From positions 1 to 58,910 of the forward strand of contig CAZUJL010000026.1 of the NCBI GenBank assembly GCA_964620045.1: DNA of 58,910 nucleotides, read 5' to 3'. This document shows positions 8,414 through 15,416 of the stretch, piece after piece. The stretch comes from VFKU01 sp964620045. GTDB lineage: Bacteria > Hydrogenedentota > Hydrogenedentia > Hydrogenedentales > GCA-2746185. Numbering within the stretch: the first letter of the stretch is position 1; each line of letters begins with the position of its first letter. The notes beneath the pieces were generated by a model. That model made no database searches. It was not told the origin of the DNA and saw only the letters and a program-made list of their open reading frames with translations. The translations under genes were made by a program, and so were the position numbers.

Positions 8414-8962
8414 ATGGAAAACGGAAACCCGACGCAAGCGGCGTGGGTACGGCAGGCGCTCGATACGTACGAGCGTCCGCTGGTGCGGTACGCCGCGCGG
8501 TTCACGGGCGACCTCGACCTCGCGCGAGACGTCGTGCAGGACACCTTCGTCAAGCTCTGCCGGGAGAACCCGGAAAAGCTGAACGGCCGGCTGGCCCCCT
8601 GGTTGTACACCGTATGCCGGAACCGCGCGCTCGACGTGCGGAAGAAGGAGGGCCGAATGCAAGCGTTACAGCAAACCGAGGCCGAGGCAAGGCCCGATGC
8701 GTCACCCGGACCGGGCCGGCGCGCGATGGCGCGCGAAGAGCACGCGCTCGTGCTCGAGGCCGTCGCCGCGTTACCCGCGAACCAGCAAGAGGCGTTTCGC
8801 CTGAAATTTGAGAGCGGGCTGACCTATCGCGACATCAGCCGCGTGATGAACATGCCGTTATCCACCGTGAACTACACGATCGCGCAGGCGCTGGTCGCCG
8901 TGCGCGCACGCTTGCGCGGCACGATCGAAATGCCGCGCGTGAACGAGAGGGTCGAACGATGA
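8414..8962 (+). CDS. ECF-type RNA polymerase sigma factor
   Basis: 182 residues. Sigma region 2 covers about residues 15-80 (YERPLVRYAARFTGDLDLARDVVQDTFVKLCRE, then WLYTVCRNRALDVRKKE) and region 4 about 115-165 (LPANQQEAFRLKFESGLTYRDISRVMNMPLSTVNYTIAQAL). It directs RNA polymerase to a small regulon, probably under control of the next gene. The stop overlaps the downstream ATG (ATGA), so the pair is translationally coupled. It is one of three such sigma/anti-sigma units in the window. Confidence 0.92.
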   Translation: MENGNPTQAAWVRQALDTYERPLVRYAARFTGDLDLARDVVQDTFVKLCRENPEKLNGRLAPWLYTVCRNRALDVRKKEGRMQALQQTEAEARPDASPGPGRRAMAREEHALVLEAVAALPANQQEAFRLKFESGLTYRDISRVMNMPLSTVNYTIAQALVAVRARLRGTIEMPRVNERVER

Positions 8963-11514
8963 AGATGGAACTGAACGACGAAACGCTGACCGCGTACGCG
9001 CTCGGCGAATTGGATGCCGCCGAAACGAAGGCGGTCGAGAAGTTGCTGGCCGACGCGGCGAAAGCCGGAAACACCGCGCCGCGGGAAGCCTTGGACGAGA
9101 TCCGCGCGGCCGCGCAGTTTGCGGAGGAAGCGTTTGCGGAAGCAGGCGCCACGGAATCGCTTACCGACGCGCAGCGCGAGGCCGTGACGGCGCAGGTGGC
9201 CAAGCCACGCCCGGTGCGCTGGGGCCGGGCACTGGCTTTGGCCGCGGGGATCGTGCTGATCGCGACGGCGTTTGTGGTCTCCAGGATGGATGACCAATCC
9301 CTTATGGAGATTACATCCGAGATCGGAATCGCGGGGAAGAAAGCCGAACCGGGATCCAATACTTACGAGTCGTTAATGGAGATCGCGCCGGGAATTCCAA
9401 TGGACCAGCGCGAGCAGATGGAAGCTCTCGGATATGGCGATCCGTCCTCGGTGGCGGGCACCGAATTGAAAAAGACGCGGGAAGAACTCGGCCTTGTGCG
9501 GGGTGCTCCGTCGGCTGAGTCGGCTCCGCGATCGGGTAGTCTGCAAAACGTGCAGGTCGGCGGCTCGCTTCGTGTGCGCGGCAATTGGTATTCGGAGAAC
9601 GATCTGAAACGCGCGCTCACCCCTCAGTCCCCGGCGGCATCGCCTCAAAGTGCTCTCCCTGGCTTGCAGGCAGGACAGAACGAGCAGCTTTCGGCCTTGG
9701 GATATGTCACCGACGGCGTCGAGGTACGCACGCGTATCGATCTGCAGCGAGCAGAAGCGAAAGAACAGGCTAGCCGTGACTGGCGCTACCATACGGCGCG
9801 GGCTGATTATGCTTTCGGCGTACAGCCAGCGCCCGTCGAAACACCAGGCACCGAGGCCTACGCGCCGATCGCGGACAGCGCCTTCGTGCGCGTGACGGAT
9901 CAGCCGCTGTCGACCTTCTCGATCGATGTGGACACGGCGTCGTACAGCAACGTGCGGCGGTTCCTGCAGGACGGCCAGTTGCCGCCGCCGAACGCCGTGC
10001 GCGTCGAGGAGTTGATCAACTACTTCGACTACGCGTACCCCGCGCCGACGGACGGCACGCCCTTCGCCTCGCACTTCGAGGCGGTGGCCTGCCCGTGGGC
10101 GCCGCAGCACACGCTCGTGCGGATCGGGCTCAAGGGCCGCGAGGTGCCACGCGCCGAACGCCCCGCGTCAAACCTGGTGTTCCTGATCGACGTGTCCGGC
10201 TCGATGCAGCCGGAGAACAAGCTGCCGCTCGTGAAGCGCGCGATGAAGATGCTCGCGCAGCAGTTGGACGAACGCGATCGCGTCACGATCGTGACCTACG
10301 CGAGCGGCGTGAGTCTGGCGCTGCCGCCGACGAATGCGGGCCAGCAGTACACGATCCTCAGCGCGATCGATATGCTCGGCGCGGGCGGATCGACAAACGG
10401 CGAAGGCGGGATTCAGCTCGCGTACGAATCCGCGCGGCGGAACTTCCTGCCCGGCGGCGTGAACCGCGTGATCCTGGCGACGGACGGCGACTTCAACGTT
10501 GGCATTAGCGACAACGGCTCGTTGCAGGCGCTGATTCAGCAGGAAGCCAAGAGCGGCGTGTTCCTCAGCGTGTTCGGCTTCGGCATGGGCAACCTGAAAG
10601 ACGACACGCTGGAGACGCTGGCCGACAAGGGCAACGGCGTGTACGGCTACATCGATTCCGAGGCCGAAGCGCGCAAGGTGTTCGTCGAGAAGCTGTCCGG
10701 CACGCTGGTCACCATCGCGAAAGACGTGAAGATTCAGGTCGAGTTCAACCCCGCGCGCGTCGCGGCGTATCGCCTCGTCGGCTACGAGAACCGCGCGCTC
10801 GCCGCGCAGGACTTCAACAACGACCGTAAGGACGCGGGCGAAATCGGCGCGGGCCATACCGTGACCGCGCTGTACGAAGTCGTGCCGACCGGCTTGGTGG
10901 TGCCTGCGGAACCGACGAAGGCTACTGACCCATTGCGGTATCAGCAGCGCGCTCCGATGAACGTGTCATCACTTGAAGGCGGCTTGGGACTGGCTGAAGA
11001 CATGGTGTACAGAAAGAACTTCGCAGATGCCATTGCGATGCTCGATGTCCTGCGCAGCCAGTACCCTGAATCGTGGATAAAGCTGTCGATGCGGATCATC
11101 GAAGTGAAGCGGCTCGGCGGTATGCCGCTGACGCCCAGCGAACAGGCGGCGATTGCCAGCCCGAATCACATGGACGAGATGCTGCTCGTGAAACTGCGCT
11201 ACAAAGAGCCGCAGGCCGACGTGAGCAAGTTGCTGGAGTTCCCGCTGAAGGACGCGCGCGCCGAGACGATGTCGGCCGACCTGAAATTCGCATGCGCCGT
11301 GGCGGCCTTCGGCAAGCTGCTGCGCGGAAGCCCGCTCGGCGCGCTCAGCTACAACGACATGCTGCAGCTCGCGCAGGCCGGCCTGGCGGCGAGCGACGAT
11401 CCGCACCGCGCGGAGATGGTGCAGTTGATGCAAGGCGCGCAGCGGATGCTCTTGGTCCAGTCAGAAATTGAGGCGCGGAGAAATGAGCTTCGCGCGCTGG
11501 GATACGCTCAGTAA
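8959..11514 (+). CDS. VWA-domain protein (YfbK-like) with N-terminal anti-sigma-like region
   Basis: 851 residues. Residues 1-85 (ELNDETLTAYALGELDAAE...) look like the cytoplasmic part of an anti-sigma factor, without a clear zinc HxxxCxxC. A transmembrane segment lies at about 88-104. A Ser/Pro/Gly-rich linker (110-310) follows, then a YfbK-type N-domain (FSIDVDTASYSNVRRFL), a VWA domain at about 405-575 with MIDAS motif DVSGS (near residue 410), and a C-terminal region like DUF3520. The protein probably spans the inner membrane, with VWA outside and the sigma-binding part inside. ALGY motifs recur at about residues 155, 244 and the extreme C-terminus. It is coupled to the sigma gene by a 4-nt overlap. 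The function of VWA/YfbK proteins is not settled. Confidence 0.85.
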   Translation: MKMELNDETLTAYALGELDAAETKAVEKLLADAAKAGNTAPREALDEIRAAAQFAEEAFAEAGATESLTDAQREAVTAQVAKPRPVRWGRALALAAGIVLIATAFVVSRMDDQSLMEITSEIGIAGKKAEPGSNTYESLMEIAPGIPMDQREQMEALGYGDPSSVAGTELKKTREELGLVRGAPSAESAPRSGSLQNVQVGGSLRVRGNWYSENDLKRALTPQSPAASPQSALPGLQAGQNEQLSALGYVTDGVEVRTRIDLQRAEAKEQASRDWRYHTARADYAFGVQPAPVETPGTEAYAPIADSAFVRVTDQPLSTFSIDVDTASYSNVRRFLQDGQLPPPNAVRVEELINYFDYAYPAPTDGTPFASHFEAVACPWAPQHTLVRIGLKGREVPRAERPASNLVFLIDVSGSMQPENKLPLVKRAMKMLAQQLDERDRVTIVTYASGVSLALPPTNAGQQYTILSAIDMLGAGGSTNGEGGIQLAYESARRNFLPGGVNRVILATDGDFNVGISDNGSLQALIQQEAKSGVFLSVFGFGMGNLKDDTLETLADKGNGVYGYIDSEAEARKVFVEKLSGTLVTIAKDVKIQVEFNPARVAAYRLVGYENRALAAQDFNNDRKDAGEIGAGHTVTALYEVVPTGLVVPAEPTKATDPLRYQQRAPMNVSSLEGGLGLAEDMVYRKNFADAIAMLDVLRSQYPESWIKLSMRIIEVKRLGGMPLTPSEQAAIASPNHMDEMLLVKLRYKEPQADVSKLLEFPLKDARAETMSADLKFACAVAAFGKLLRGSPLGALSYNDMLQLAQAGLAASDDPHRAEMVQLMQGAQRMLLVQSEIEARRNELRALGYAQ

Positions 11515-11527
11515 CCACAGGAAATTC

Positions 11528-11606
11528 GCCACGGATTTGGCGGATTGCACGGATTAGTTACGAAAATGATCCGTGCAATCCGTTGAATCCGTGGCTAGAT
11601 TTTTTT
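11528..11606 (+). terminator. Long hairpin of ccacggat type followed by a T-run
   Basis: GCCACGGATTTGGCGGATTG...CACGGAT (from 11528) pairs almost perfectly with ATCCGTGCAATCCG...AATCCGTGGC (to 11595), giving arms of about 28 nt. A T-run (11600-11606) follows, so on the plus strand it can end transcription of the VWA gene. By sequence it belongs to the same family as the element at 4368-4491 (repeat family B), suggesting a mobile or amplified hairpin used as a terminator. Confidence 0.7.
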
Positions 11607-11615
11607 GCGCACGCG

Positions 11616-13268
11616 CTACTCGGTCGCGGCGCTCTCGAAATAAACCTTGTGATACGAGTAATACGCAAGGATGTTCCCGTCGAAGCCCTGGACATCCGGC
11701 TGGATCAGGAACGGGCGCACATAGTCGTAGATGGGCAGAATCGGGACGTTGTCGATCAGGATGTGCTCGGCTTCGTCGTAGAGCTTGTGGCGTGCGGCCA
11801 TGTCGTTCTGCTTGAGCGATTCCGCCACGAGGCGGTCGTACTCCGCGTTGCCCCAGCCGGTGCGGTTGTTGCCGTTGCCCGTCGTGAAGCATTCGAGGAA
11901 GTTCATGCCGTCGACGTAGTCGCCGATCCACCCGGCGCGCGCGAGGTCGAAATCCATCTGCTCGTTCGACGTGGAGTTGAGATACACCTTCCACTCCTGG
12001 TTCGTCAGCGTCACGTTAATGCCAAGCGCATTTTTCCACATCTGCTGAATCGCTTCGCCGATCATCTGGTGGCGTTCGAGCGTGTTGTACAGGATGTCGA
12101 TGGTCGGAAAACCCTTGCCGTCGGGGAAGCCCGCTTCGGCCAGGAGCTGCTTGGCGCGCACAGGGTCATACTGCACCTTGGCGGTGGTGGTGTATCCCGC
12201 GACGTTTGGCGGCGTTAGCGCATAGGCGGGCTTTTCACCCGCCGTCATCACCTTCGTGCAGATCGCCTCGCGGTCAATCGCCATCGCGAGCGCCTGCCGC
12301 ACGCGCACATCGTCCAGCGGCTTGCGCTTCGTGTTCACGCGATAGAAATACGCGCCGATCCAGTCGTCCGTGCGCAGCAACTGCGGATTGTTCTTGCGGT
12401 AGTCGTGTACCTTCGCCGGCGGCACGTTTTCGGTGATGTCGAGTTCGCCCGCGCGGAACATGCGCTCTTCGGTCTGCTCTTCGTTGATGGGCCGGAAGTC
12501 GACGCCCTTGTTCTTCACGCCCGCCGCGTCCCAGTAGTGCGGATTCGGCCGCACTTCGATGATCGAGTTCGGCACCCAGCGCGTGAGCTGGTAGGGCCCG
12601 TTGCCCACCATGCTGCCGGCGCGCGTCCACTTTGAGCCGCGATCGTCAAACGCGCCCGCCGCCTCGATCGTTTTCTGGTGCACGGGGAACCACGTGTAGT
12701 GCCCCTGCAACTGGAAGAGGTACGGCGTCGGGTTGTCGAGCGAGAGAACGACTGTGTAGTCGTCGGGGAACGAACAGCCGACCTGTGAGAAGTCCTTGAG
12801 CGCGCCTTCGTTGTAGGCGCGCGCGTTTTTCAGCGGGTAGAGCATGTACGCGTATTCGCTGGCGAGCGTCGGGGTCAGGCAACGGCGCCACGCGTAGGCG
12901 AAGTCCTTCGAGGTCAGCGGATCGCCGTTGCTCCACTTCGCGTCCTTGCGCAGGTGGAAGGTGTAGGTGAGGCCGTCGGGCGAGACTTCCCAAGTCTCCG
13001 CCACGCCCGGAACCGGGTCGAGCGTCTTCGGGTCGAGGCGCACGAGGCCCTCGAACAGCGTCAGCAGGATATGGTGCTCGGGCACGCCGGTGACCACGTG
13101 CGGATCAAGGCCTTCGGGCTCGGCGCCGTTGCCCACGCGCAAAATGCCGCCGGTGGCCACGCGATCGACGGAGCGAATGCCCGCGCCCTTGGGGCCGTTA
13201 CAGCCAACGAGGGCTAGCGAAACCGAGGCGATGGCGGCGAAAAATGAGATAAATCGGATACGGTTCAC
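11616..13268 (-). CDS. Peptide-type ABC transporter substrate-binding lipoprotein (SBP_bac_5/OppA family)
   Basis: 550 residues. The N-terminus has a lipoprotein signal ending in the lipobox LVGC, with Cys at residue 23. The family-5 binding-protein body includes GAEPEGLDPHVVTGVPEHHI, TYTFHLRKDAKWSNGDPLTSKDFAYAWRR and YYWxxY-like C-terminal segments, like OppA/DppA proteins that capture oligopeptides. The frame opens at 13295, but GTG at 13266-13268 is preferred: it has GAGGGGG 6 nt upstream, and the upstream ATG lies inside a TATAAT -10 box. No permease or ATPase genes are adjacent, so it is an orphan binding protein here. Confidence 0.9.
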   Translation of the reverse strand: MNRIRFISFFAAIASVSLALVGCNGPKGAGIRSVDRVATGGILRVGNGAEPEGLDPHVVTGVPEHHILLTLFEGLVRLDPKTLDPVPGVAETWEVSPDGLTYTFHLRKDAKWSNGDPLTSKDFAYAWRRCLTPTLASEYAYMLYPLKNARAYNEGALKDFSQVGCSFPDDYTVVLSLDNPTPYLFQLQGHYTWFPVHQKTIEAAGAFDDRGSKWTRAGSMVGNGPYQLTRWVPNSIIEVRPNPHYWDAAGVKNKGVDFRPINEEQTEERMFRAGELDITENVPPAKVHDYRKNNPQLLRTDDWIGAYFYRVNTKRKPLDDVRVRQALAMAIDREAICTKVMTAGEKPAYALTPPNVAGYTTTAKVQYDPVRAKQLLAEAGFPDGKGFPTIDILYNTLERHQMIGEAIQQMWKNALGINVTLTNQEWKVYLNSTSNEQMDFDLARAGWIGDYVDGMNFLECFTTGNGNNRTGWGNAEYDRLVAESLKQNDMAARHKLYDEAEHILIDNVPILPIYDYVRPFLIQPDVQGFDGNILAYYSYHKVYFESAATE

Positions 13269-13293
13269 GGCGTCCCCCTCGGCTTTTAGGGTC

Positions 13294-13299
13294 ATTATA
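13294..13299 (-). promoter_or_regulatory. -10 box for the ABC binding-protein gene
   Basis: A perfect TATAAT on the minus strand lies 25 nt upstream of the GTG start, with the ribosome site GAGGGGG between. There is no good -35; the expected place falls inside the left arm of inverted-repeat element A2. The box argues against the longer ORF start at 13295. Confidence 0.55.
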
Positions 13300-13302
13300 C
13301 CT

Positions 13303-13432
13303 TTCGTAGCGCCGCCGTCTCGGCGGCAAAGGATAGGCGTCCGTATGGAAAGAAGAGTGACGTTATTGGCGAGTGTGGGTTCGTAGCGCGCATGGAAGCG
13401 TGCTTTTGCCGCCGGGACGGCGGCGCTACGAA
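13303..13432. repeat. Inverted-repeat element, family A, copy 2
   Basis: The left arm (13304-13331) carries CGTAGCGCCGCCGTCTCGGC and continues GGCAAAG. The right arm (13403-13432) is the reverse complement, CTTTTGCCGCCGGGACGGCG then GCGCTACGAA, with one internal mismatch. Arms are about 28 nt and the spacer about 71 nt. The outer flanks (TTCGTAGC/GCTACGAA) are conserved between copies 1 and 2. It lies between the divergent binding-protein and rplJ transcripts. Confidence 0.82.
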
Positions 13433-13446
13433 TAGGTGCTCTGGTA

Positions 13447-13476
13447 TTGATTCCAGCTTCCGCCGTTTGGTATGCT
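13447..13476 (+). promoter_or_regulatory. Candidate promoter of the L10 leader-rplJL transcript
   Basis: TTGATT (13447-13452), 18-nt spacer, TATGCT (13471-13476). A start near 13484 would place the L10-leader-like structure at the very 5' end of the RNA, as in known r-protein leaders. Confidence 0.5.
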
Positions 13477-13489
13477 TTTCAAGCTAAGC

Positions 13490-13605
13490 AGTAAACGACC
13501 CGCGCGTCGTAGACCGTCGGCGGCTCCTCGGAGCCTTAAAAATCGCCTACAGAGACAGCGGCCATAGGGTGCCTTTTGGGTGCCCGATGAGGGTGAAACT
13601 TGTGC
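13490..13605 (+). ncRNA. Ribosomal protein L10 leader (autoregulatory r-protein RNA)
   Basis: Upstream of rplJ, the RNA holds the elements expected of the L10 leader, which mimics the L10/L12 site on 23S rRNA. These are a GTAGAC motif (13509-13514), a hairpin GGCTCC-TC-GGAGCC (13522-13535), the unpaired TTAAAAAT (13536-13543), and CGCC (13544-13547) closing against GGCG (13519-13522), followed by GAGA. Excess L10-L12 complex would bind here and lower rplJL expression. The call comes from the motif layout and location, not from a covariance search, and the exact ends are uncertain. Confidence 0.65.
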
Positions 13606-13643
13606 CCGCGCCGTGAACCTCACGGTGCGGCATTTTTGTTTTT
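13606..13643 (+). terminator. Attenuator-type intrinsic terminator between the L10 leader and rplJ
   Basis: An 11-bp stem (13606-13616 with 13620-13630; one G-U pair) with a 3-nt loop is followed by CATTTTTGTTTTT (T-runs 13633-13637 and 13639-13643). It sits inside the rplJ leader, after the L10-binding structure and before the ribosome site GGAAGGAGG at about 13671. This suggests transcription attenuation controlled by L10-L12 binding. Confidence 0.7.
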
Positions 13644-13685
13644 CGGCGCGCGATTATCGAAATCTCTCTGGAAGGAGGTGTACAG

Positions 13686-14213
13686 ATGGCACGACCAGAA
13701 AAAGAAGAAGCAGTAGCGGAAATGGTGGCGCGCTTGAAGGATTGTTCGATCGCGATTGCCAGCCAATACCAGGGCATTACCGTGGAGCAAGTCACGCAGC
13801 TTCGTTCGAAAATGCGCGCACAGAAGATCCACTTCAAGGTGTACAAAAACACCCTGGCGACGCGTGCGCTGCGGGAACTCAATCTCGAAGAAGCCGCCAA
13901 ATACATGGATGGCCCGACGATTTGGGCGTTCAGCAAGGACGCCGCGGCCCCCGCAAAAATCCTGAAGGAATTCTCGAAGGACGTCGACAAGGTAAAGATC
14001 AACGGCGGCATTCTCGACGGCAAGCCCGTTGACGCCAAGATGCTTGAAGCGATCGCAGACCTGCCCTCGCGCGAACAGTTGCTGGGTCAGTTGGTCGGCG
14101 TGTTGGCAGCCCCGCTGCAGAACTTTGTCGGTGTCATGTCGGCCGTCCCGCGCAATTTCGTGGGCGTTATCGACGCAATCAAACGTCAGAAAGAAGGCGG
14201 CGCCGCGGCGTAA
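13686..14213 (+). CDS. rplJ: 50S ribosomal protein L10
   Basis: Base of the ribosomal stalk that anchors L7/L12 dimers. It has 175 residues with an L10-typical start (MARPEKEEAVAEMVARLKDC), FKVYKNTLATRAL (rRNA-binding region) and a helical C-terminal tail that binds L12. The ribosome site GGAAGGAGG precedes the ATG. It is followed by rplL after 67 nt. It is preceded by a leader RNA and attenuator, pointing to L10 autoregulation. rplK-rplA are not upstream and rpoB is not downstream, unlike the common order. Confidence 0.97.
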   Translation: MARPEKEEAVAEMVARLKDCSIAIASQYQGITVEQVTQLRSKMRAQKIHFKVYKNTLATRALRELNLEEAAKYMDGPTIWAFSKDAAAPAKILKEFSKDVDKVKINGGILDGKPVDAKMLEAIADLPSREQLLGQLVGVLAAPLQNFVGVMSAVPRNFVGVIDAIKRQKEGGAAA

Positions 14214-14280
14214 CGTCGCGCGCTTTAGTGCAACAACAAACATTGCAAATTCGGCCGCATAGCGGCCAGGGAGACAGGAA

Positions 14281-14676
14281 ATGGCAGCAGATATCAATGG
14301 CGTGTTGGATCAGATCGCCGGCTGGACCGTGCTCGAACTGAGCGAGTTCATCAAGGCGGCGGAAGAGAAGTTCGGCGTGAAGGCGGCGGCCCCGATGATG
14401 ATGGGCGCAATGCCGGCGGGCGGCGGCGGTGGCGCGGCGGAAGCTGCGGCCGAGCCGACCGAATTCGACGTGATCCTGAAGGACGCGGGCGCGCAGAAGA
14501 TCGCGGTGATCAAGGAAGTGCGCGCGGTCACCGGCCTGGGCCTGAAGGAAGCGAAGGACCTCGTCGACGGCGCGCCGAAGCCGATCAAGACCGGCGTGTC
14601 GAAGGCCGAAGCCGAAGACATCAAGAAGAAGGTCGAGCCGTCGGGCGCGACCGTGGAAATCAAGGCCGTCGGCTGA
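14281..14676 (+). CDS. rplL: 50S ribosomal protein L7/L12
   Basis: Stalk protein that recruits translation factors. It has 131 residues. The N-terminal dimerisation domain (about 1-35) is followed by an Ala/Gly hinge with MMMGAMPAGGGGG, then the conserved C-terminal domain (FDVILKDAGAQKIAVIKEVR, TGLGLKEAKDLVDGAPKPIK). The ribosome site is AGGGAGA. A strong intrinsic terminator follows 23 nt after the stop, so the rplJL unit ends here and rpoBC is elsewhere. Confidence 0.97.
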   Translation: MAADINGVLDQIAGWTVLELSEFIKAAEEKFGVKAAAPMMMGAMPAGGGGGAAEAAAEPTEFDVILKDAGAQKIAVIKEVRAVTGLGLKEAKDLVDGAPKPIKTGVSKAEAEDIKKKVEPSGATVEIKAVG

Positions 14677-14699
14677 GGTTTTCCTCACTGTACTGCATC

Positions 14700-14736
14700 C
14701 CGCGGCGGGGCTTCGGTCCCGCCGCGGTTTCATTTT
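14700..14736 (+). terminator. Intrinsic terminator of rplJL
   Basis: CCGCGGCGGG pairs with CCCGCCGCGG around a short CTTCGG-type loop and is followed by TTTCATTTT. It ends the rplJL transcript before the metallo-hydrolase gene. Confidence 0.8.
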
Positions 14737-14791
14737 GATGCGCGTGCCGTGTGCTATCATTTGTCAATCGTTTTCCGGGGAGGTGGGCGGG

Positions 14792-15409
14792 GTGGAAATC
14801 GTATCGTTCGTAATGACGCCGTTCGCCGAAAATTGCTACGTCATTTTCGACGGCGGCGAAGCGATGGTGATCGATCCGGGCGAGCCGGCGAAGGAACTCT
14901 TCGACGCGCTCGAGGGCCACAAGGTCACCCTGCTGGTCAACACCCACGCGCACATCGACCACGTCGGCGGGAACGCCGAAGTGAAGCAGCGCACCAACGC
15001 CGAATTCGTGTGCCACGCCGACGCCGCCCAGATGCTGCCCAGCGTGCCCGCGCAGGGGCGGATGTTCGGCATATCCGTGGCACCCTCGCCCCAGCCGGAC
15101 CGCCTGATCGCCGAAGGCGATACGCTCAAGGTCGGCAACGTCGAGTTGCGGATTGTGGATGTGCCGGGCCATGCGCCGGGGCATATCGCACTCATTGGCG
15201 ACGGCTTTGTCATCGGCGGCGACGTGTTGTTTCAAGGGTCCATCGGCCGCACCGATCTTCCGGGCGGGGACTACGACCAGCTCATGGAATCCATCCACAC
15301 CAAGCTGCTCGTGCTGCCGGATGAAACCGTCGTGTTCAGCGGCCACGGCCCCGCCACGACCATCGGCGCCGAACGCGCCACGAATCCCTTCATCCTGTCC
15401 ACGCAGTAA
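14792..15409 (+). CDS. Metallo-beta-lactamase-fold hydrolase (glyoxalase II-like)
   Basis: 205 residues with the dinuclear zinc motif THAHIDHVGG (HxHxDH), a second histidine in VPGHAPGH, the bridging aspartate in IGGDVLF and a final histidine in FSGHGP. These small cytoplasmic enzymes often hydrolyse thioesters such as S-lactoylglutathione-like substrates; the actual substrate is not evident. GTG at 14792 is preferred to the ATG at 14735 because GGGGAGG lies about 8 nt upstream and the sequence aligns from VEIVSFVMTPFAENCYV. TATCAT at 14755-14760 could be its -10 box. The unknown gene follows after 7 nt, then pfkA. Confidence 0.88.
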   Translation: MEIVSFVMTPFAENCYVIFDGGEAMVIDPGEPAKELFDALEGHKVTLLVNTHAHIDHVGGNAEVKQRTNAEFVCHADAAQMLPSVPAQGRMFGISVAPSPQPDRLIAEGDTLKVGNVELRIVDVPGHAPGHIALIGDGFVIGGDVLFQGSIGRTDLPGGDYDQLMESIHTKLLVLPDETVVFSGHGPATTIGAERATNPFILSTQ

Positions 15410-15416
15410 CCCGCGG

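Noticed and set aside
13604..13645. Hairpin and T-run in the rplJ leader as the terminator of an upstream gene
   Set aside because: The gene to its left runs in the opposite direction and there is a promoter at 13447 just upstream, so it is read as an attenuator in the rplJL leader instead.
15153..15416. N-terminal extension of the frame that holds the large secreted unknown
   Set aside because: It overlaps the metallo-beta-lactamase gene in another frame and has a shadow-like Ser/Pro/Arg composition. The ATG at 15417 starts a signal-peptide-like sequence.
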